Shown one piece after another: positions 35,116 through 43,741 of a DNA stretch of 64,000 nt. This DNA is from Methylibium petroleiphilum PM1 (GTDB taxonomy: Bacteria; Pseudomonadota; Gammaproteobacteria; Burkholderiales; Burkholderiaceae_C): NCBI RefSeq assembly GCF_000015725.1, contig NC_008825.1, forward strand, positions 3,038,001 to 3,102,000, given 5' to 3'. Both the position numbers and the translations under genes were made by a program. The notes below the pieces were generated by a model. That model did no database searches. It had not been told where the DNA came from and worked only from the letters and a program-made list of their open reading frames with translations. The first letter of the stretch is position 1. Each line of letters starts with the position of its first letter.

Positions 35116-36021
35116 TCAGCCGGCCGTCACCAGGTGCTGGCGGAACCAGTCGGAGACGGCTGTGCCGGCGATGTGGAAGTCCTGCACGTAGGCATCGAAG
35201 TGGCCGCCCTTCAGCAGCACCAGCTTCTTCGGCTCGAGCGCACGCTCATAGGCCGCCAGCGCCTCGTCGGCGACCGTCAGGTGGTCCTGCAGCGCGACGA
35301 TCATCAGCAGCGGCGTCGGGCTGATGTAGGCGATGTGCGCCCCCGGCTCGTACTCGCCGAACATCTCCACCGAGCGCAGGGTGATCTCGTTCTTCCACGA
35401 CGGTGCGCGCAGCAGGTGGGTCGCGCTCATGAACGACCACGAATCGGCGGTCGGCAACGCTGCCGGCCCGGCCGGGTCTTCCGAGATGATCGGCATCGTC
35501 ATCGGCGGCTCGCCGCGCAGGCGGGCCCGGCGGTCCTGGTCGAACAGCGCGCGCAGCCCGGCGAACTGGTCGGCACGCACCAGCCGGCGCGCATTGCGGT
35601 GCCCCGAGATCAGCGGCACCTGCGACGCGACGCACTTGACGCGCCGGTCGAGCGCCGCGACGACCAGCACGTGGCCGCCGCTGTAGCTGGAGCCGAACAC
35701 GCCGATGCGCTCGGCGTCGGTCTGCGGCAGCGTCTCGGCGTAGGTGATCGCGTCGCGGTAGTCGCGGATCTGCTGCAGCGGATCGACCTCCTGGCGCGGC
35801 AGGCCGTCGCTGGCGCCGAGGTTGCGGTTGTCGTAGACCACCGACGCCACGCCGACGCCAGCCAGGGCCTCCGCGTAGTGGTCGAGGTACATCTCCTTGA
35901 CGGCCGAGAAGCCGTGCGACATGACCACGGTCGGGAACTTCGGCCCGTCGCCGCCCGGCACGTAGTGCCAGCCTCGCAGGGTGGTGCCGTCTTCGGTCTT
36001 GAACTCGATATCGTGTCTCAT
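35116..36021 (-). CDS. Alpha/beta hydrolase
   Basis: A 301-residue cytoplasmic hydrolase beginning MRHDIEFKTEDGTTLRGWHYVP. Oxyanion HG motif MSHGFSAVKE, nucleophile elbow FGSSYSGGHV (S112) and the terminal histidine in GGHFDAY are in the correct order with an acid in ALQDHLTVA. The subfamily is the dienelactone hydrolase/UilS-like group with unknown substrates. The ATG is preceded by CCAGGAGATT. It follows an inverted-repeat site and heads no obvious operon downstream. Confidence 0.85.
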   Translation of the reverse strand: MRHDIEFKTEDGTTLRGWHYVPGGDGPKFPTVVMSHGFSAVKEMYLDHYAEALAGVGVASVVYDNRNLGASDGLPRQEVDPLQQIRDYRDAITYAETLPQTDAERIGVFGSSYSGGHVLVVAALDRRVKCVASQVPLISGHRNARRLVRADQFAGLRALFDQDRRARLRGEPPMTMPIISEDPAGPAALPTADSWSFMSATHLLRAPSWKNEITLRSVEMFGEYEPGAHIAYISPTPLLMIVALQDHLTVADEALAAYERALEPKKLVLLKGGHFDAYVQDFHIAGTAVSDWFRQHLVTAG

Positions 36022-36123
36022 CGTGCAATCTCCTGGGAGTCGCAGCGTCGCCCGAAGCCGGCCTGCGGACAAGCGGTTGTTTACCCTGCGTGGGCGTCCC
36101 AGGAACGAGACACGGCGTCGGCC

Positions 36124-36147
36124 GGCACGACTGTTCCGTTTCGTGCC
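36124..36147. promoter_or_regulatory. Inverted repeat GGCACGA-N10-TCGTGCC
   Basis: Perfect 7-base arms with a 10-base spacer lie in the 137-base gap between the FMN reductase stop and the hydrolase start on the minus strand. There is no T-tract, so an operator or RNA hairpin is more likely than a terminator. About 100 bases upstream of the hydrolase ATG. Confidence 0.35.
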
Positions 36148-36158
36148 AGACCCGCGAC

Positions 36159-36731
36159 TCAGGCGCGCAGCGCCGTCGCCGTCTTCAGCAGCGCGGCCAG
36201 CACGCCGTGCAGGGACTTGGCCTGCTTTTCGTCGGCCAGCGCGCCGTCGGCCGTGAAGGCCTGGGCCGCATTGCCGAGCGCGAACTGCGGCGGGATCACC
36301 AGCATCGCCGGATTGATGGACAGGAAGTTGCGCAGCACCAGCAGGCTGCGCAGGCCACCCAGCGCGCCCGGCGAGGCGCTCAGCAGCGCGGCAGGCTTGC
36401 CGTTCATCGCCTTCATGCCCTCGGGCAGGCGCGACACCCAGTCGATGGTGTTGATCAGCAGCGGCGTGGGGAAGGCGTTGTACTCGGGAGAGACCACCAC
36501 GAAGGCATCGTGTCCCGCCATCTGCCGTGCCAGTGCGCTGGCGCCGGCCGGCACGCCCTGGGCCGCCTCGAGGTCGGCGTCGTAGACCGGCAGCGCCAGC
36601 GCGCGCAGGTCGGCCACGCTGGGCTCGGCACCCAGCTCGCGCAGCACGGTCGCGGCCGCCTGCGCGAGCTTGAGGTTCCACGAGCCCGTGCGGGCACTGC
36701 CCGGAATCAACAACACGCGCAGACCGGCCAT
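36159..36731 (-). CDS. NAD(P)H-dependent FMN reductase
   Basis: A 190-residue flavodoxin-like reductase. The phosphate loop LLIPGSARTGSWNLKLAQ and the FMN segment VVSPEYNAFPTPLLINTIDWVSR are diagnostic of the NADPH-dependent FMN reductase/ChrR-AzoR-like group; PGALGGLRSLLVLRNFL follows. It likely reduces quinones or supplies reduced flavin. It follows the WrbA-like gene by 10 bases on the same strand, so both belong to one transcript with the pirin gene. Confidence 0.88.
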   Translation of the reverse strand: MAGLRVLLIPGSARTGSWNLKLAQAAATVLRELGAEPSVADLRALALPVYDADLEAAQGVPAGASALARQMAGHDAFVVVSPEYNAFPTPLLINTIDWVSRLPEGMKAMNGKPAALLSASPGALGGLRSLLVLRNFLSINPAMLVIPPQFALGNAAQAFTADGALADEKQAKSLHGVLAALLKTATALRA

Positions 36732-36741
36732 CGTTCACTCC

Positions 36742-37296
36742 TTACTTGTTCAGACGAGCGGCCATTGTGGCGACCCGCGCGCCGAACAGGCGGGCGGTCT
36801 CCAGATCACCCGGCAGCATCTCGTCGACGCTGGCGTCCGACGGGCTCTGTGCCATGGCTCCAGAGAACGACGCCACGTAGTTGATGTCGTTGCGCCCCGC
36901 AGCCTTGCTGTTGCTGGGCATCAGGCCGGTGCCGACCCACACGCCGCTGTGCTGCATCGCCAGCGTGAACAGGTAGTGCAGCGTCGACAGCTTGTCGCCG
37001 TTCATCGAGGCGCTGTTGGTGAAGCCGGCGAACATCTTGTCCTTCCAGGCCTGGCCGAACCAGGGCTTGCTGGAGGCGTCGGCGAACTTCTTGAACTGCC
37101 AGCTCACGCTGCCCATGTAGGTCGGCGAGCCCATGATGATGGCGTCGGCCGCGGCCAGCTTCTCCCAGCCACCCTCGGGCAGGTTGCCCTCGGCGTCGAT
37201 GGCCAGCAGTTCGCCGCCGGCGCCCTGGGCCACCGATTCGGCCATGCGGCGGGTGTGGCCGTAGCCGCTGTGGAACACGATCACGATCTTGGACAT
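36742..37296 (-). CDS. Flavodoxin family NAD(P)H-dependent oxidoreductase (WrbA-like)
   Basis: A 184-residue protein beginning MSKIVIVFHSGYGHTRRMAESVAQGA, a flavodoxin/WrbA phosphate loop, followed by DAIIMGSPTYMGSVSWQFKKFAD and MFAGFTNSASMNGDK. It is slightly shorter than WrbA (about 200) and lacks some of its tetramer contacts. Probable quinone reductase protecting against redox cycling. The start at 37296 is used because homologues begin MSKI. Confidence 0.85.
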   Translation of the reverse strand: MSKIVIVFHSGYGHTRRMAESVAQGAGGELLAIDAEGNLPEGGWEKLAAADAIIMGSPTYMGSVSWQFKKFADASSKPWFGQAWKDKMFAGFTNSASMNGDKLSTLHYLFTLAMQHSGVWVGTGLMPSNSKAAGRNDINYVASFSGAMAQSPSDASVDEMLPGDLETARLFGARVATMAARLNK

Positions 37297-37354
37297 GGTG
37301 GATTCCTTTCGAGGAGGTCGAGACAGGGGACGGGAATGCAAAGCCCGGCGCGCC

Positions 37355-38056
37355 TCAGCGCGCCAGGTCGAACACGAGCACTTCGGCGCCTTCGCCGTGG
37401 CTCAGCTCGAGCCGGCTCTCGCCGTCGAGCTGGGCCGCGTCGCCGGCCTGCAGCGCCCGGCCGTTCACGCTGACGCTGCCGCGGGCCACGTGCACATAGG
37501 CCAGCCGCTTCGGGTCGAGCACCAGTGCGGCGGCTTCGGCGCCGTCGAACAGGCCGACGTACATCGCGGCATCGGCATGCAGCGTCACCGCGCCGTCGCG
37601 GCCGTCGGGCGAAGCCACGAGCTTGAGCACGCCGCGCTTGCTGTCGGCCGCGAAGTGCTTCTGCTCGTAGCCCGGCGCGACGCCCTGCGCTTCCGGCAGG
37701 ATCCAGATCTGCAGGAAATGCGTGGTCTGCTGCGTCGCATGGTTGAACTCGCTGTGGCGGATGCCGGTTCCCGCGCTCATGCGCTGCACGTCGCCGGGCT
37801 GGATGGCCGCACCGTTGCCGATGCTGTCCTTGTGCCCCAGTGCGCCGTCGAGCACGTAGCTGATGATCTCCATGTCGCGGTGGCCGTGCGTGCCGAAGCC
37901 GGTCCCGGGCGCGATGCGGTCCTCGTTGATGACACGCAGGTTGCCGAAGCCCATGTGGGCCGGGTCGTGGTACTCGGCGAACGAGAAGCTGTGGTGGCTC
38001 TTGAGCCAGCCGTGGTCGGCATAGCCCCGTTCGGCAGACTTGCGCAGGGTGATCAT
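37355..38056 (-). CDS. Pirin family protein (YhhW/quercetin dioxygenase-like)
   Basis: A 233-residue bicupin. The metal-binding cupin motif GFGTHGHRDMEIISYVLDG and AGTGIRHSEFNH are intact in the first domain (H58, H60, H103-type positions). Family members are Fe(II) proteins with quercetinase activity or redox-sensing roles. It is first of a minus-strand run with two flavodoxin-like reductases and is divergently transcribed from a LysR gene, the classic arrangement of a LysR-controlled oxidative-stress cassette. Confidence 0.9.
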   Translation of the reverse strand: MITLRKSAERGYADHGWLKSHHSFSFAEYHDPAHMGFGNLRVINEDRIAPGTGFGTHGHRDMEIISYVLDGALGHKDSIGNGAAIQPGDVQRMSAGTGIRHSEFNHATQQTTHFLQIWILPEAQGVAPGYEQKHFAADSKRGVLKLVASPDGRDGAVTLHADAAMYVGLFDGAEAAALVLDPKRLAYVHVARGSVSVNGRALQAGDAAQLDGESRLELSHGEGAEVLVFDLAR

Positions 38057-38138
38057 CGAGGACTCCTGGTGGGGCGGTGGAGGTCACCGCGATGAATCCA
38101 ATGTAGGAGGGGCTCGGGTCGCGATCGCCCACTGCGGC

Positions 38139-38165
38139 TTGATGGCATCATTCAAAGTCCTTGAA
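38139..38165. promoter_or_regulatory. Candidate LysR operator between pirin and LysR genes
   Basis: TTGATGGCATCATTCAA (38139-38155) contains GATG-G-CATC and has the T-N11-A geometry of LysR sites; the perfect repeat TTCAA-N5-TTGAA (38151-38165) overlaps its right side. The site lies 14 bases before the LysR ATG and about 85 bases before the pirin ATG, as expected for autoregulation and divergent control. Confidence 0.5.
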
Positions 38166-38178
38166 GCTGGAAAGCCCG

Positions 38179-39159
38179 ATGAGCGACCGACGCAACGTCC
38201 TGACGCCCGAAGCGCTGACCATGGTCGACCTGATCGCCCGCACCGGCAGCTTCGCGGCGGCAGCGCGCGAGCTGGGCAAGGTGCCGTCGGCGCTGACCTA
38301 CAGCGTGCGTCAGCTCGAAGACGCGCTCGACGTGCTGCTGTTCGACCGCAGCTCGCGCCAGGCCAAGCTCACCGCCGCCGGCGAGGAGCTGCTGCACGAG
38401 GGCCGGCGGCTGCTGCTGGAGATCGACGCGGTGGCCAACCGCGTCAAGCGCGTCGCCACCGGCTGGGAGACCCAGCTCACCGTCGCGGTCGACAACATCC
38501 TGGCGCCCACCGCGGTGTTCGAGCTGGTCGAGGCCTTCTACACGCTGCGCGTCGCGACCCGCCATGCCCCAGACAGCCCGCCGCCGACGCGGCTGCGGCT
38601 GCGCAGCGAGGTGCTGTCGGGCACCTGGGAGGTGCTGGCCACCGGCCGGGCCGACCTGGCGATCGGCCTGGCCGGGGATCCCTCGCAGGGCAGCAGCGGC
38701 ATCCGCTGCGAACCGCTGGGCTCGCTGGACATGCGCTTCGCGGTGGCTCCCCACCATGCGCTCGCGGCCCTGCCCGAGCCGCTGTCGGCCGAGACGATCG
38801 CCGCGCACCGCGTGGTCGCCATCGCCGACAGTGCGCACAGTTTCGCGCCGATGACGCTGGGCGTGCAGCCTGGCCAGGATGTGCTCACCGTACCCTCCCT
38901 CGCCGCCAAGCTGGAGGCGCTGCTGCGCGGACTGGGCTGCGGCTCGATGCCCGAGCCGCTGCTGCGCCGCCATGCCGAGGCCGGTCGGCTGGTGATCAAG
39001 CAGACCACGCTGCCGACGCGCAACCTCGGCCTGCACTACGCCTGGCATGCGCCGGGCAACAGCGCGCCGGGCCTGGCCTTGCAATGGTGGCTGTCACAGC
39101 TGCGCAGCGGGGCCACGCAGCGGGCGCTGCTGGAGCAGCACGCCGGGCTGGTGCTCTGA
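38179..39159 (+). CDS. LysR family transcriptional regulator
   Basis: A 326-residue regulator: helix-turn-helix 10-68 (FAAAARELGKVPSALTYSVRQLEDAL) and a type 2 periplasmic-binding-like effector domain. The HTH SALTYSVRQLEDALDVLLFDR is typical of the group found next to pirin/quinone-reductase genes. The start MSDRRNVLT at 38179 is chosen over an in-frame ATG six codons upstream, which lies in the operator region. It is divergent from the pirin operon and convergent with mdcB. Confidence 0.9.
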   Translation: MSDRRNVLTPEALTMVDLIARTGSFAAAARELGKVPSALTYSVRQLEDALDVLLFDRSSRQAKLTAAGEELLHEGRRLLLEIDAVANRVKRVATGWETQLTVAVDNILAPTAVFELVEAFYTLRVATRHAPDSPPPTRLRLRSEVLSGTWEVLATGRADLAIGLAGDPSQGSSGIRCEPLGSLDMRFAVAPHHALAALPEPLSAETIAAHRVVAIADSAHSFAPMTLGVQPGQDVLTVPSLAAKLEALLRGLGCGSMPEPLLRRHAEAGRLVIKQTTLPTRNLGLHYAWHAPGNSAPGLALQWWLSQLRSGATQRALLEQHAGLVL

Positions 39160-39184
39160 GCATCTGAACCCGGCGGCGCCCCGT

Positions 39185-40087
39185 TCAATCGGTGCAGACG
39201 CGCTGCACCCAGCAGGCTGCGGCCAGCACGTCGGCCGCGCCGCCGGGTGACAGGCGCCGCGCCACGAACTCGCGGTGGATGGCTTCGGCCTGCGCTGACG
39301 CATCGCCCTGCGCGGCGCCGCCGGCCGCGAGGAAATTCGCCGCGGCACCCTGCGCGTAGCGCAGTCCCGGCAGGCCGCCGCGGTGGGCCAGGTTGGTGTC
39401 GTCCAGCACGGCGATCACGTGGAACAACGCCTCGAGCCGTGCGGCGCGCACAGCGAGGCCGTGCGCCAGCGCCCGGCGTAGCGCTGGCACGGCCACGTCG
39501 AACAGCACCGGCAGGCCCAGCGCGGCTTCCTCGCTGGCACCGCGCAGGCCGTGCTGCTGCGTCACGCGCTGGCCGGCCGAGGACCGCGGCCGCGCGCAGC
39601 GCGCCTGCAAGGCCGCGCCCCAGCCGCGCCGCAGCGCGGCCCGCAGCGCGGCCGGCGTGCACGGGCCGCCCTGCGCGAGCACCGCGCCGGCACTGGCGCA
39701 CAGCAGACCCAGCGTGAACACCGCGCCGCGGTGGGTGTTGATGCCACCGGTGGCGCACAGCATGCGCCGCTCCGCGTCGATGCCCAGCCGCTCCAGCGCG
39801 TCGAAGCCTGCCTGCTGCGCGCCGAGCGCCGCCGCCTGCGGGAAGTAACGTCGCAACGCGAACAGGCTGCGCATGAAAGTGGTGGCGTCCATGTCGGCAT
39901 GGCTGCCGCGGTCGATGAACGACACCAGACCGGGCTTCGGGTAGAGCGCCAGCTCCTCGTACAGCGCCACCGTGGCGGCCCGGCCGATGCGCTGCGCGGC
40001 GCCATGCACCGGGCCCGCTGCGACAGCGGTGCCGACCACGGCCCGCTGCAGCGCGCCATGCGCGCCGGCTCGCGGTTCAGGCCGCAT
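39185..40087 (-). CDS. mdcB: Triphosphoribosyl-dephospho-CoA synthase MdcB
   Basis: A 300-residue CitG-family enzyme that makes the precursor of the 2'-(5''-phosphoribosyl)-3'-dephospho-CoA prosthetic group of the malonate decarboxylase acyl-carrier subunit. Typical segments: ALYEELALYPKPGLVSFIDRGSHADMDATTFMRSL, CATGGINTHRGAVFTLGLL and LDDTNLAHRGG. It overlaps the mdcE end by 11 bases and is last in the operon; in Pseudomonas-type clusters mdcB usually follows mdcA. The first 25 residues are Ala/Gly-rich and the true start may be further in. Confidence 0.9.
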   Translation of the reverse strand: MRPEPRAGAHGALQRAVVGTAVAAGPVHGAAQRIGRAATVALYEELALYPKPGLVSFIDRGSHADMDATTFMRSLFALRRYFPQAAALGAQQAGFDALERLGIDAERRMLCATGGINTHRGAVFTLGLLCASAGAVLAQGGPCTPAALRAALRRGWGAALQARCARPRSSAGQRVTQQHGLRGASEEAALGLPVLFDVAVPALRRALAHGLAVRAARLEALFHVIAVLDDTNLAHRGGLPGLRYAQGAAANFLAAGGAAQGDASAQAEAIHREFVARRLSPGGAADVLAAACWVQRVCTD

Positions 40088-40778
40088 CGAGCACGCGCTG
40101 GATCACCGCCGCCGCGAGCCGGCGCCCGCCGCGCGTCCGACCGTCGGCGGCGCGCACGTCCTCGCCGGAGGCCGAGGCCAGGGCCTCGCGCAGCGCCACC
40201 GCCAGATCGCCCGTCCACAGCCTGCGCACGCCGCCCATCGCCACGTAGTTCTCCACGCCGGGTGCGAACACCGGGTTGCTGCGCGAGAGCTCGGTGAGCC
40301 GGTCTTCGGAGATCTTGGTGACGCGCGCCATCGCCGGGATGCGCATCACGCGGATCTCGGCCTCGGGCAGCGCGTCGCAGGCATCGGCGATCAGCCCGGA
40401 GGTGATGAAGCCGCCGGACAACGCCTGGTCGTACACCAGCCCCAGCACGCGGTGACCGCGTCGCCGCGCGAAGTCGATGCTCATCCCCAGATGCGCCATC
40501 GCGCGGTTGATCCCCAGCAGTTCGTCCCGGCGGCGCAGCATCTGACCCTGCGTGTCGATCAGCAGCAGGATCGGCCGGCCCGGGTGCTGCGCGACCGTGT
40601 CGAGCACGACGCGCGCCTGCTCCAGCGCGAGCCGCACACCGATCGGTGCGTGGTTGGTCGTGCCGATGACCGTGAGTGGGTTCCCGTCGAAGCGCACGTT
40701 GCCGCGCAACACATCGCCTTCCTGGGAGATGCCGTGGTCGGCGCCGAACAAGGCCGTGGCCAGTGTGTTCCAGTCCAT
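40077..40778 (-). CDS. mdcE: Malonate decarboxylase gamma subunit MdcE
   Basis: A 233-residue carboxyltransferase-fold subunit that, with MdcD, decarboxylates malonyl-S-ACP. The start MDWNTLATALFGADHGISQEGD and the segment GLVYDQALSGGFITSGLIADACDALPEAEIRVM (crotonase-like oxyanion loop) identify it. It begins 11 bases after mdcD. An upstream in-frame ATG lies inside mdcD and is not used. Confidence 0.92.
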   Translation of the reverse strand: MDWNTLATALFGADHGISQEGDVLRGNVRFDGNPLTVIGTTNHAPIGVRLALEQARVVLDTVAQHPGRPILLLIDTQGQMLRRRDELLGINRAMAHLGMSIDFARRRGHRVLGLVYDQALSGGFITSGLIADACDALPEAEIRVMRIPAMARVTKISEDRLTELSRSNPVFAPGVENYVAMGGVRRLWTGDLAVALREALASASGEDVRAADGRTRGGRRLAAAVIQRVLDAA

Positions 40779-40789
40779 TCCAGTGCTCC

Positions 40790-41665
40790 TCAGACCGTGC
40801 GCAGGGAGCGCAGGGCATCGACGTCGAGGTCGGGCACGCGGGCGGCGTCGGCCACGCCCAGCAGCCCCCACAGTGCCACCGCCTCGTCGCTGTCGAGCGC
40901 GTCGGGCAGCAGCCGCAGCCGCCTAGCGAGCAGCGCGTGTTCACGCTCCAGCGTCTCCATCGACACGGGGCGCGATGCGTCGAGCGCGTCGATGGCCGCG
41001 GCCCGGAACGCCGCCACGTCGTCCTTCACCAGCACGTCGCAATCGCCGCTGAGCCAGCGGTGCTTGCCACCCGTGGTGCGCCAGACCAGCGCGCGATCTC
41101 GGGAATCGAACTCTTCGACGCCTTGCGACGCCTCGATCACCTCCGGACCCGACATCGCCAGCCGGCCCATGTCGCTCATGACCACGCGGTCCGCACAGCG
41201 CGCCACGATGCCCATGCCGCCGAAGCAGCCGTTGGCGCCGCCGATCAGCATCACGACCGGGATGCCCGCCGCGCGCACGTCGAGCACCGCGCGCATGACC
41301 TCGGACACCGCGATCAGGCCGGCATTGGCCTCGTGCAGGCGCACGCCGCCGGACTCGGCCAGCAGCAGCACCGCCGCCGGCCGGTCGCGCAGCGCCCGCC
41401 GCAGCAGGCCGACCAGCTTGGCGCCATGCACCTCGCCCACCCCACCGCCCATGAACTCACCTTCCTGGGCGGCGACGAAGACCGTGTGGCCCTCGAGCGT
41501 CGCGCGGCCGATGGCGACGCCATCGTCGAAGGCCGAGGGCACGCCGAGCTGTTCGAGGTGCGGGCTGATGACGCGCTCGGTCGGCGGCAGCCATTCGTGG
41601 AATGTCGCGGCGTCGAACACCCGCGCCAGCCGCTCCCGGGCCGAGCATTCTGCGAAGCTGATCAT
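40790..41665 (-). CDS. mdcD: Malonate decarboxylase beta subunit MdcD
   Basis: A 291-residue carboxyltransferase-fold subunit. EGEFMGGGVGEVHGAKLVGLLRRAL, ESGGVRLHEANAGLIAVSE and IGGANGCFGGMGIVARCADRVVMS are the expected family segments. It forms the catalytic pair with MdcE. Its ATG overlaps the mdcC stop (ATGA), showing translational coupling. Confidence 0.94.
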   Translation of the reverse strand: MISFAECSARERLARVFDAATFHEWLPPTERVISPHLEQLGVPSAFDDGVAIGRATLEGHTVFVAAQEGEFMGGGVGEVHGAKLVGLLRRALRDRPAAVLLLAESGGVRLHEANAGLIAVSEVMRAVLDVRAAGIPVVMLIGGANGCFGGMGIVARCADRVVMSDMGRLAMSGPEVIEASQGVEEFDSRDRALVWRTTGGKHRWLSGDCDVLVKDDVAAFRAAAIDALDASRPVSMETLEREHALLARRLRLLPDALDSDEAVALWGLLGVADAARVPDLDVDALRSLRTV

Positions 41666-41994
41666 GGTTGCCCTCCGGCGATCCCGGCCACCGCCTGGTC
41701 GAGCCGCAGACTAACGACCGCCGGCGTGGCGCCCATGTCGTTGATCGAGATGCGCAAGCCGGACAGCGGCTGGCGCTCGTGAAAGTCGGTCATCACGGCC
41801 TGCCAGATCGCGCCGAAGCCACGCGCCGACGTCACGACGCGAATCTCGCAATCCGGGCGTTCTGCGGCCTCGAGCATCACCTCGAGGTTGCCCGATCCGA
41901 CCACGCCGACCAGCACGGGGGCGAAGCTGCCCGCCGGCCGGCCACCGCTGAACGAGAAGACCAGGGTCTCGAGCCCTGAGGGGACGTCGCTCAT
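41662..41994 (-). CDS. mdcC: Malonate decarboxylase acyl-carrier (delta) subunit MdcC
   Basis: A 110-residue acyl-carrier protein. The serine that carries the dephospho-CoA-derived arm is expected in VVGSGNLEVM (S34), and RISINDMGATPAVVSLRLDQAV closes the fold. The start at 41994 (MSDVPSGLETLVF) is chosen because homologues start here and an upstream in-frame ATG falls in mdcA. It sits 16 bases after mdcA. Confidence 0.93.
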   Translation of the reverse strand: MSDVPSGLETLVFSFSGGRPAGSFAPVLVGVVGSGNLEVMLEAAERPDCEIRVVTSARGFGAIWQAVMTDFHERQPLSGLRISINDMGATPAVVSLRLDQAVAGIAGGQP

Positions 41995-42010
41995 GCTTGG
42001 GAATCTCCTG

Positions 42011-43693
42011 CTACCAGTTTCTGAACCGGCGGGGGGGTTGGTACAAGCCGCCCGACGCGTCCACCAGATCACGCATGCTGCGGGCCGCCAGCAGATTGCG
42101 CGTCGCCTGGCGTGGATCGATGCCGAGGTCCTGCGGCCGGCGGATCACGCCGCGGTCGCGCAGGTTCTCGACGGCGCGCCGGTCGCGCGCCAATCCCACG
42201 GCGGTGTAGCCGGCGACGCCCCGGATCGCCTGCTCGCGCTCGGCGTCGCTGCGGCATAGCAGCAGGTTCGCGATCCCTTCCTCGGTCAGGATGTGCGACA
42301 CGTCCTCGCCGTAGATCATGATCGGCGGCAGGGCCATGCCGGACTGTTCCTGCAGCGTCCAGGCGTCGAGCCTTTCGACGAAGGCCGGTTGCATGTGTTC
42401 GCGGAAGGTCTCGACCATCTGGACCACCAGCTTCTGCCCGCGCGGCGTGCCCGCCGCACCGCTGCGGCCGGAGCGCGCCTCGCGGCCGGCCTTCAGCCAA
42501 GCGGGGCTGGCGTGGCGCCGGCCGCGCGCGTCGGCGCCCATGTTGGGCGCGCCACCGAAGCCGGCGATGCGTCCCAGCGTGGCGGTGGAGCTGTTGCCGT
42601 CAAGATCCATCTGCAGGGTCGAGCCGATGAACATGTCGCAGGCGTAGTGCCCGGCCGCCTGGCAGAAGGCCCGGTTGCTGCGCAGGCTGCCGTCCGGCCC
42701 GGTGAAGAACACATCGGAGCGGGCGCGGACGTAGTCCTCCATGCCGAGCTCGGAGCCGAAGGAGTGCACCGATTCGACCCACCCGGCCTCGATGGCCGGA
42801 ATCAGCGCCGGGTGCGGGTTCAAGGCCCAGTGCTTGCCGATCTTTCCTTTCAGCCCCAGCGATTCGCCGTAGGTCGGCAACAGCAGCTCGATCGCCGCCG
42901 TGTCGAAGCCGATGCCGTGGTTCAGGCGCTGCACGCCGTACTCGCCGTAGATGCCCTTGATCGCCATCATGGCCATCAGCACCTGGATCTCGCTGATCTG
43001 CGCGGGATCGCGGGTGAAGAGCGGTTCGATGAAGTTGGGGTGCGGCGCCTTCACCACGAAGCTGACCCAGTCGGCCGGGACGTCGACGCGCGGCAGCGTG
43101 GTGGTCTTGCCATCGACCAGTTCGTTGACCTGCGCGATCACGATGCCGCCGGAAAACGCCGTCGCCTCCACGATGGCCGACGTGTCTTCGGTATTGGGGC
43201 CGGTGTAGAGGTTGCCTTGTGCGTCGGCCGCCTGCGCGGCGACCAGGGCCACCTTGGGCGTGAGGTCGACGAAGTAGCGCGCGAACAGTTCGAGGTAGGT
43301 GTGGATCGCGCCGATCTCGATGCGCCCGCCCGACACCAGCTGGGCCAGCCGTGCGCCCTGAGGTCCCGAGAAGCTGAAGTCGAGCCGCGATGCGACGCCG
43401 TTCTCGAAGATGTCCAGATGCTCCGGCAGGGCCAGCACCGACTGCACCATGTGCAGTCCGTGGACCCGCTTCGGATCGATCTTCACCAGCGCCTTCGCCA
43501 GGAAATCGGCCTGCTTCTGGTTGTTGCCTTCGAGGCAGACGCGATCTCCGGAAGCGATCACCGCCTCGAGCAGGGTGGTGATCGCCGCGGCATCGACGCA
43601 CTTGCCGGTGAGCCGTGCGCCGAGCGCGCTGCTCGCGCGCGCCAGCCGGGCGGCACGCTCGTCGGCCTTGGAGTTCCAGTGTCTGGCTTCCAT
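42011..43693 (-). CDS. mdcA: Malonate decarboxylase alpha subunit MdcA (acetyl-S-ACP:malonate ACP transferase)
   Basis: A 560-residue CoA-transferase-like subunit that exchanges acetyl for malonyl on MdcC. Segments LEGNNQKQADFLAKAL, DFSFSGPQGARLAQLVSGGRIEIGAIHTYLELF, GNLYTGPNTEDT and FGGAPNMGADARGRRHASPAW are diagnostic. Length is normal for the family (about 550). It starts 48 bases after the MatC-like transporter stop, heading the catalytic genes. Confidence 0.95.
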   Translation of the reverse strand: MEARHWNSKADERAARLARASSALGARLTGKCVDAAAITTLLEAVIASGDRVCLEGNNQKQADFLAKALVKIDPKRVHGLHMVQSVLALPEHLDIFENGVASRLDFSFSGPQGARLAQLVSGGRIEIGAIHTYLELFARYFVDLTPKVALVAAQAADAQGNLYTGPNTEDTSAIVEATAFSGGIVIAQVNELVDGKTTTLPRVDVPADWVSFVVKAPHPNFIEPLFTRDPAQISEIQVLMAMMAIKGIYGEYGVQRLNHGIGFDTAAIELLLPTYGESLGLKGKIGKHWALNPHPALIPAIEAGWVESVHSFGSELGMEDYVRARSDVFFTGPDGSLRSNRAFCQAAGHYACDMFIGSTLQMDLDGNSSTATLGRIAGFGGAPNMGADARGRRHASPAWLKAGREARSGRSGAAGTPRGQKLVVQMVETFREHMQPAFVERLDAWTLQEQSGMALPPIMIYGEDVSHILTEEGIANLLLCRSDAEREQAIRGVAGYTAVGLARDRRAVENLRDRGVIRRPQDLGIDPRQATRNLLAARSMRDLVDASGGLYQPPRRFRNW

Positions 43694-43741
43694 GGATTTC
43701 CGATGGGTTGGATTGAATTCAGACCGCGCTCACCGGCCGCC

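Noticed and set aside
35116-36738. Extended 540-residue form of the alpha/beta hydrolase
   Set aside because: The extra N-terminal half overlaps the FMN reductase gene in another frame and is low-complexity; homologues begin at 36021.
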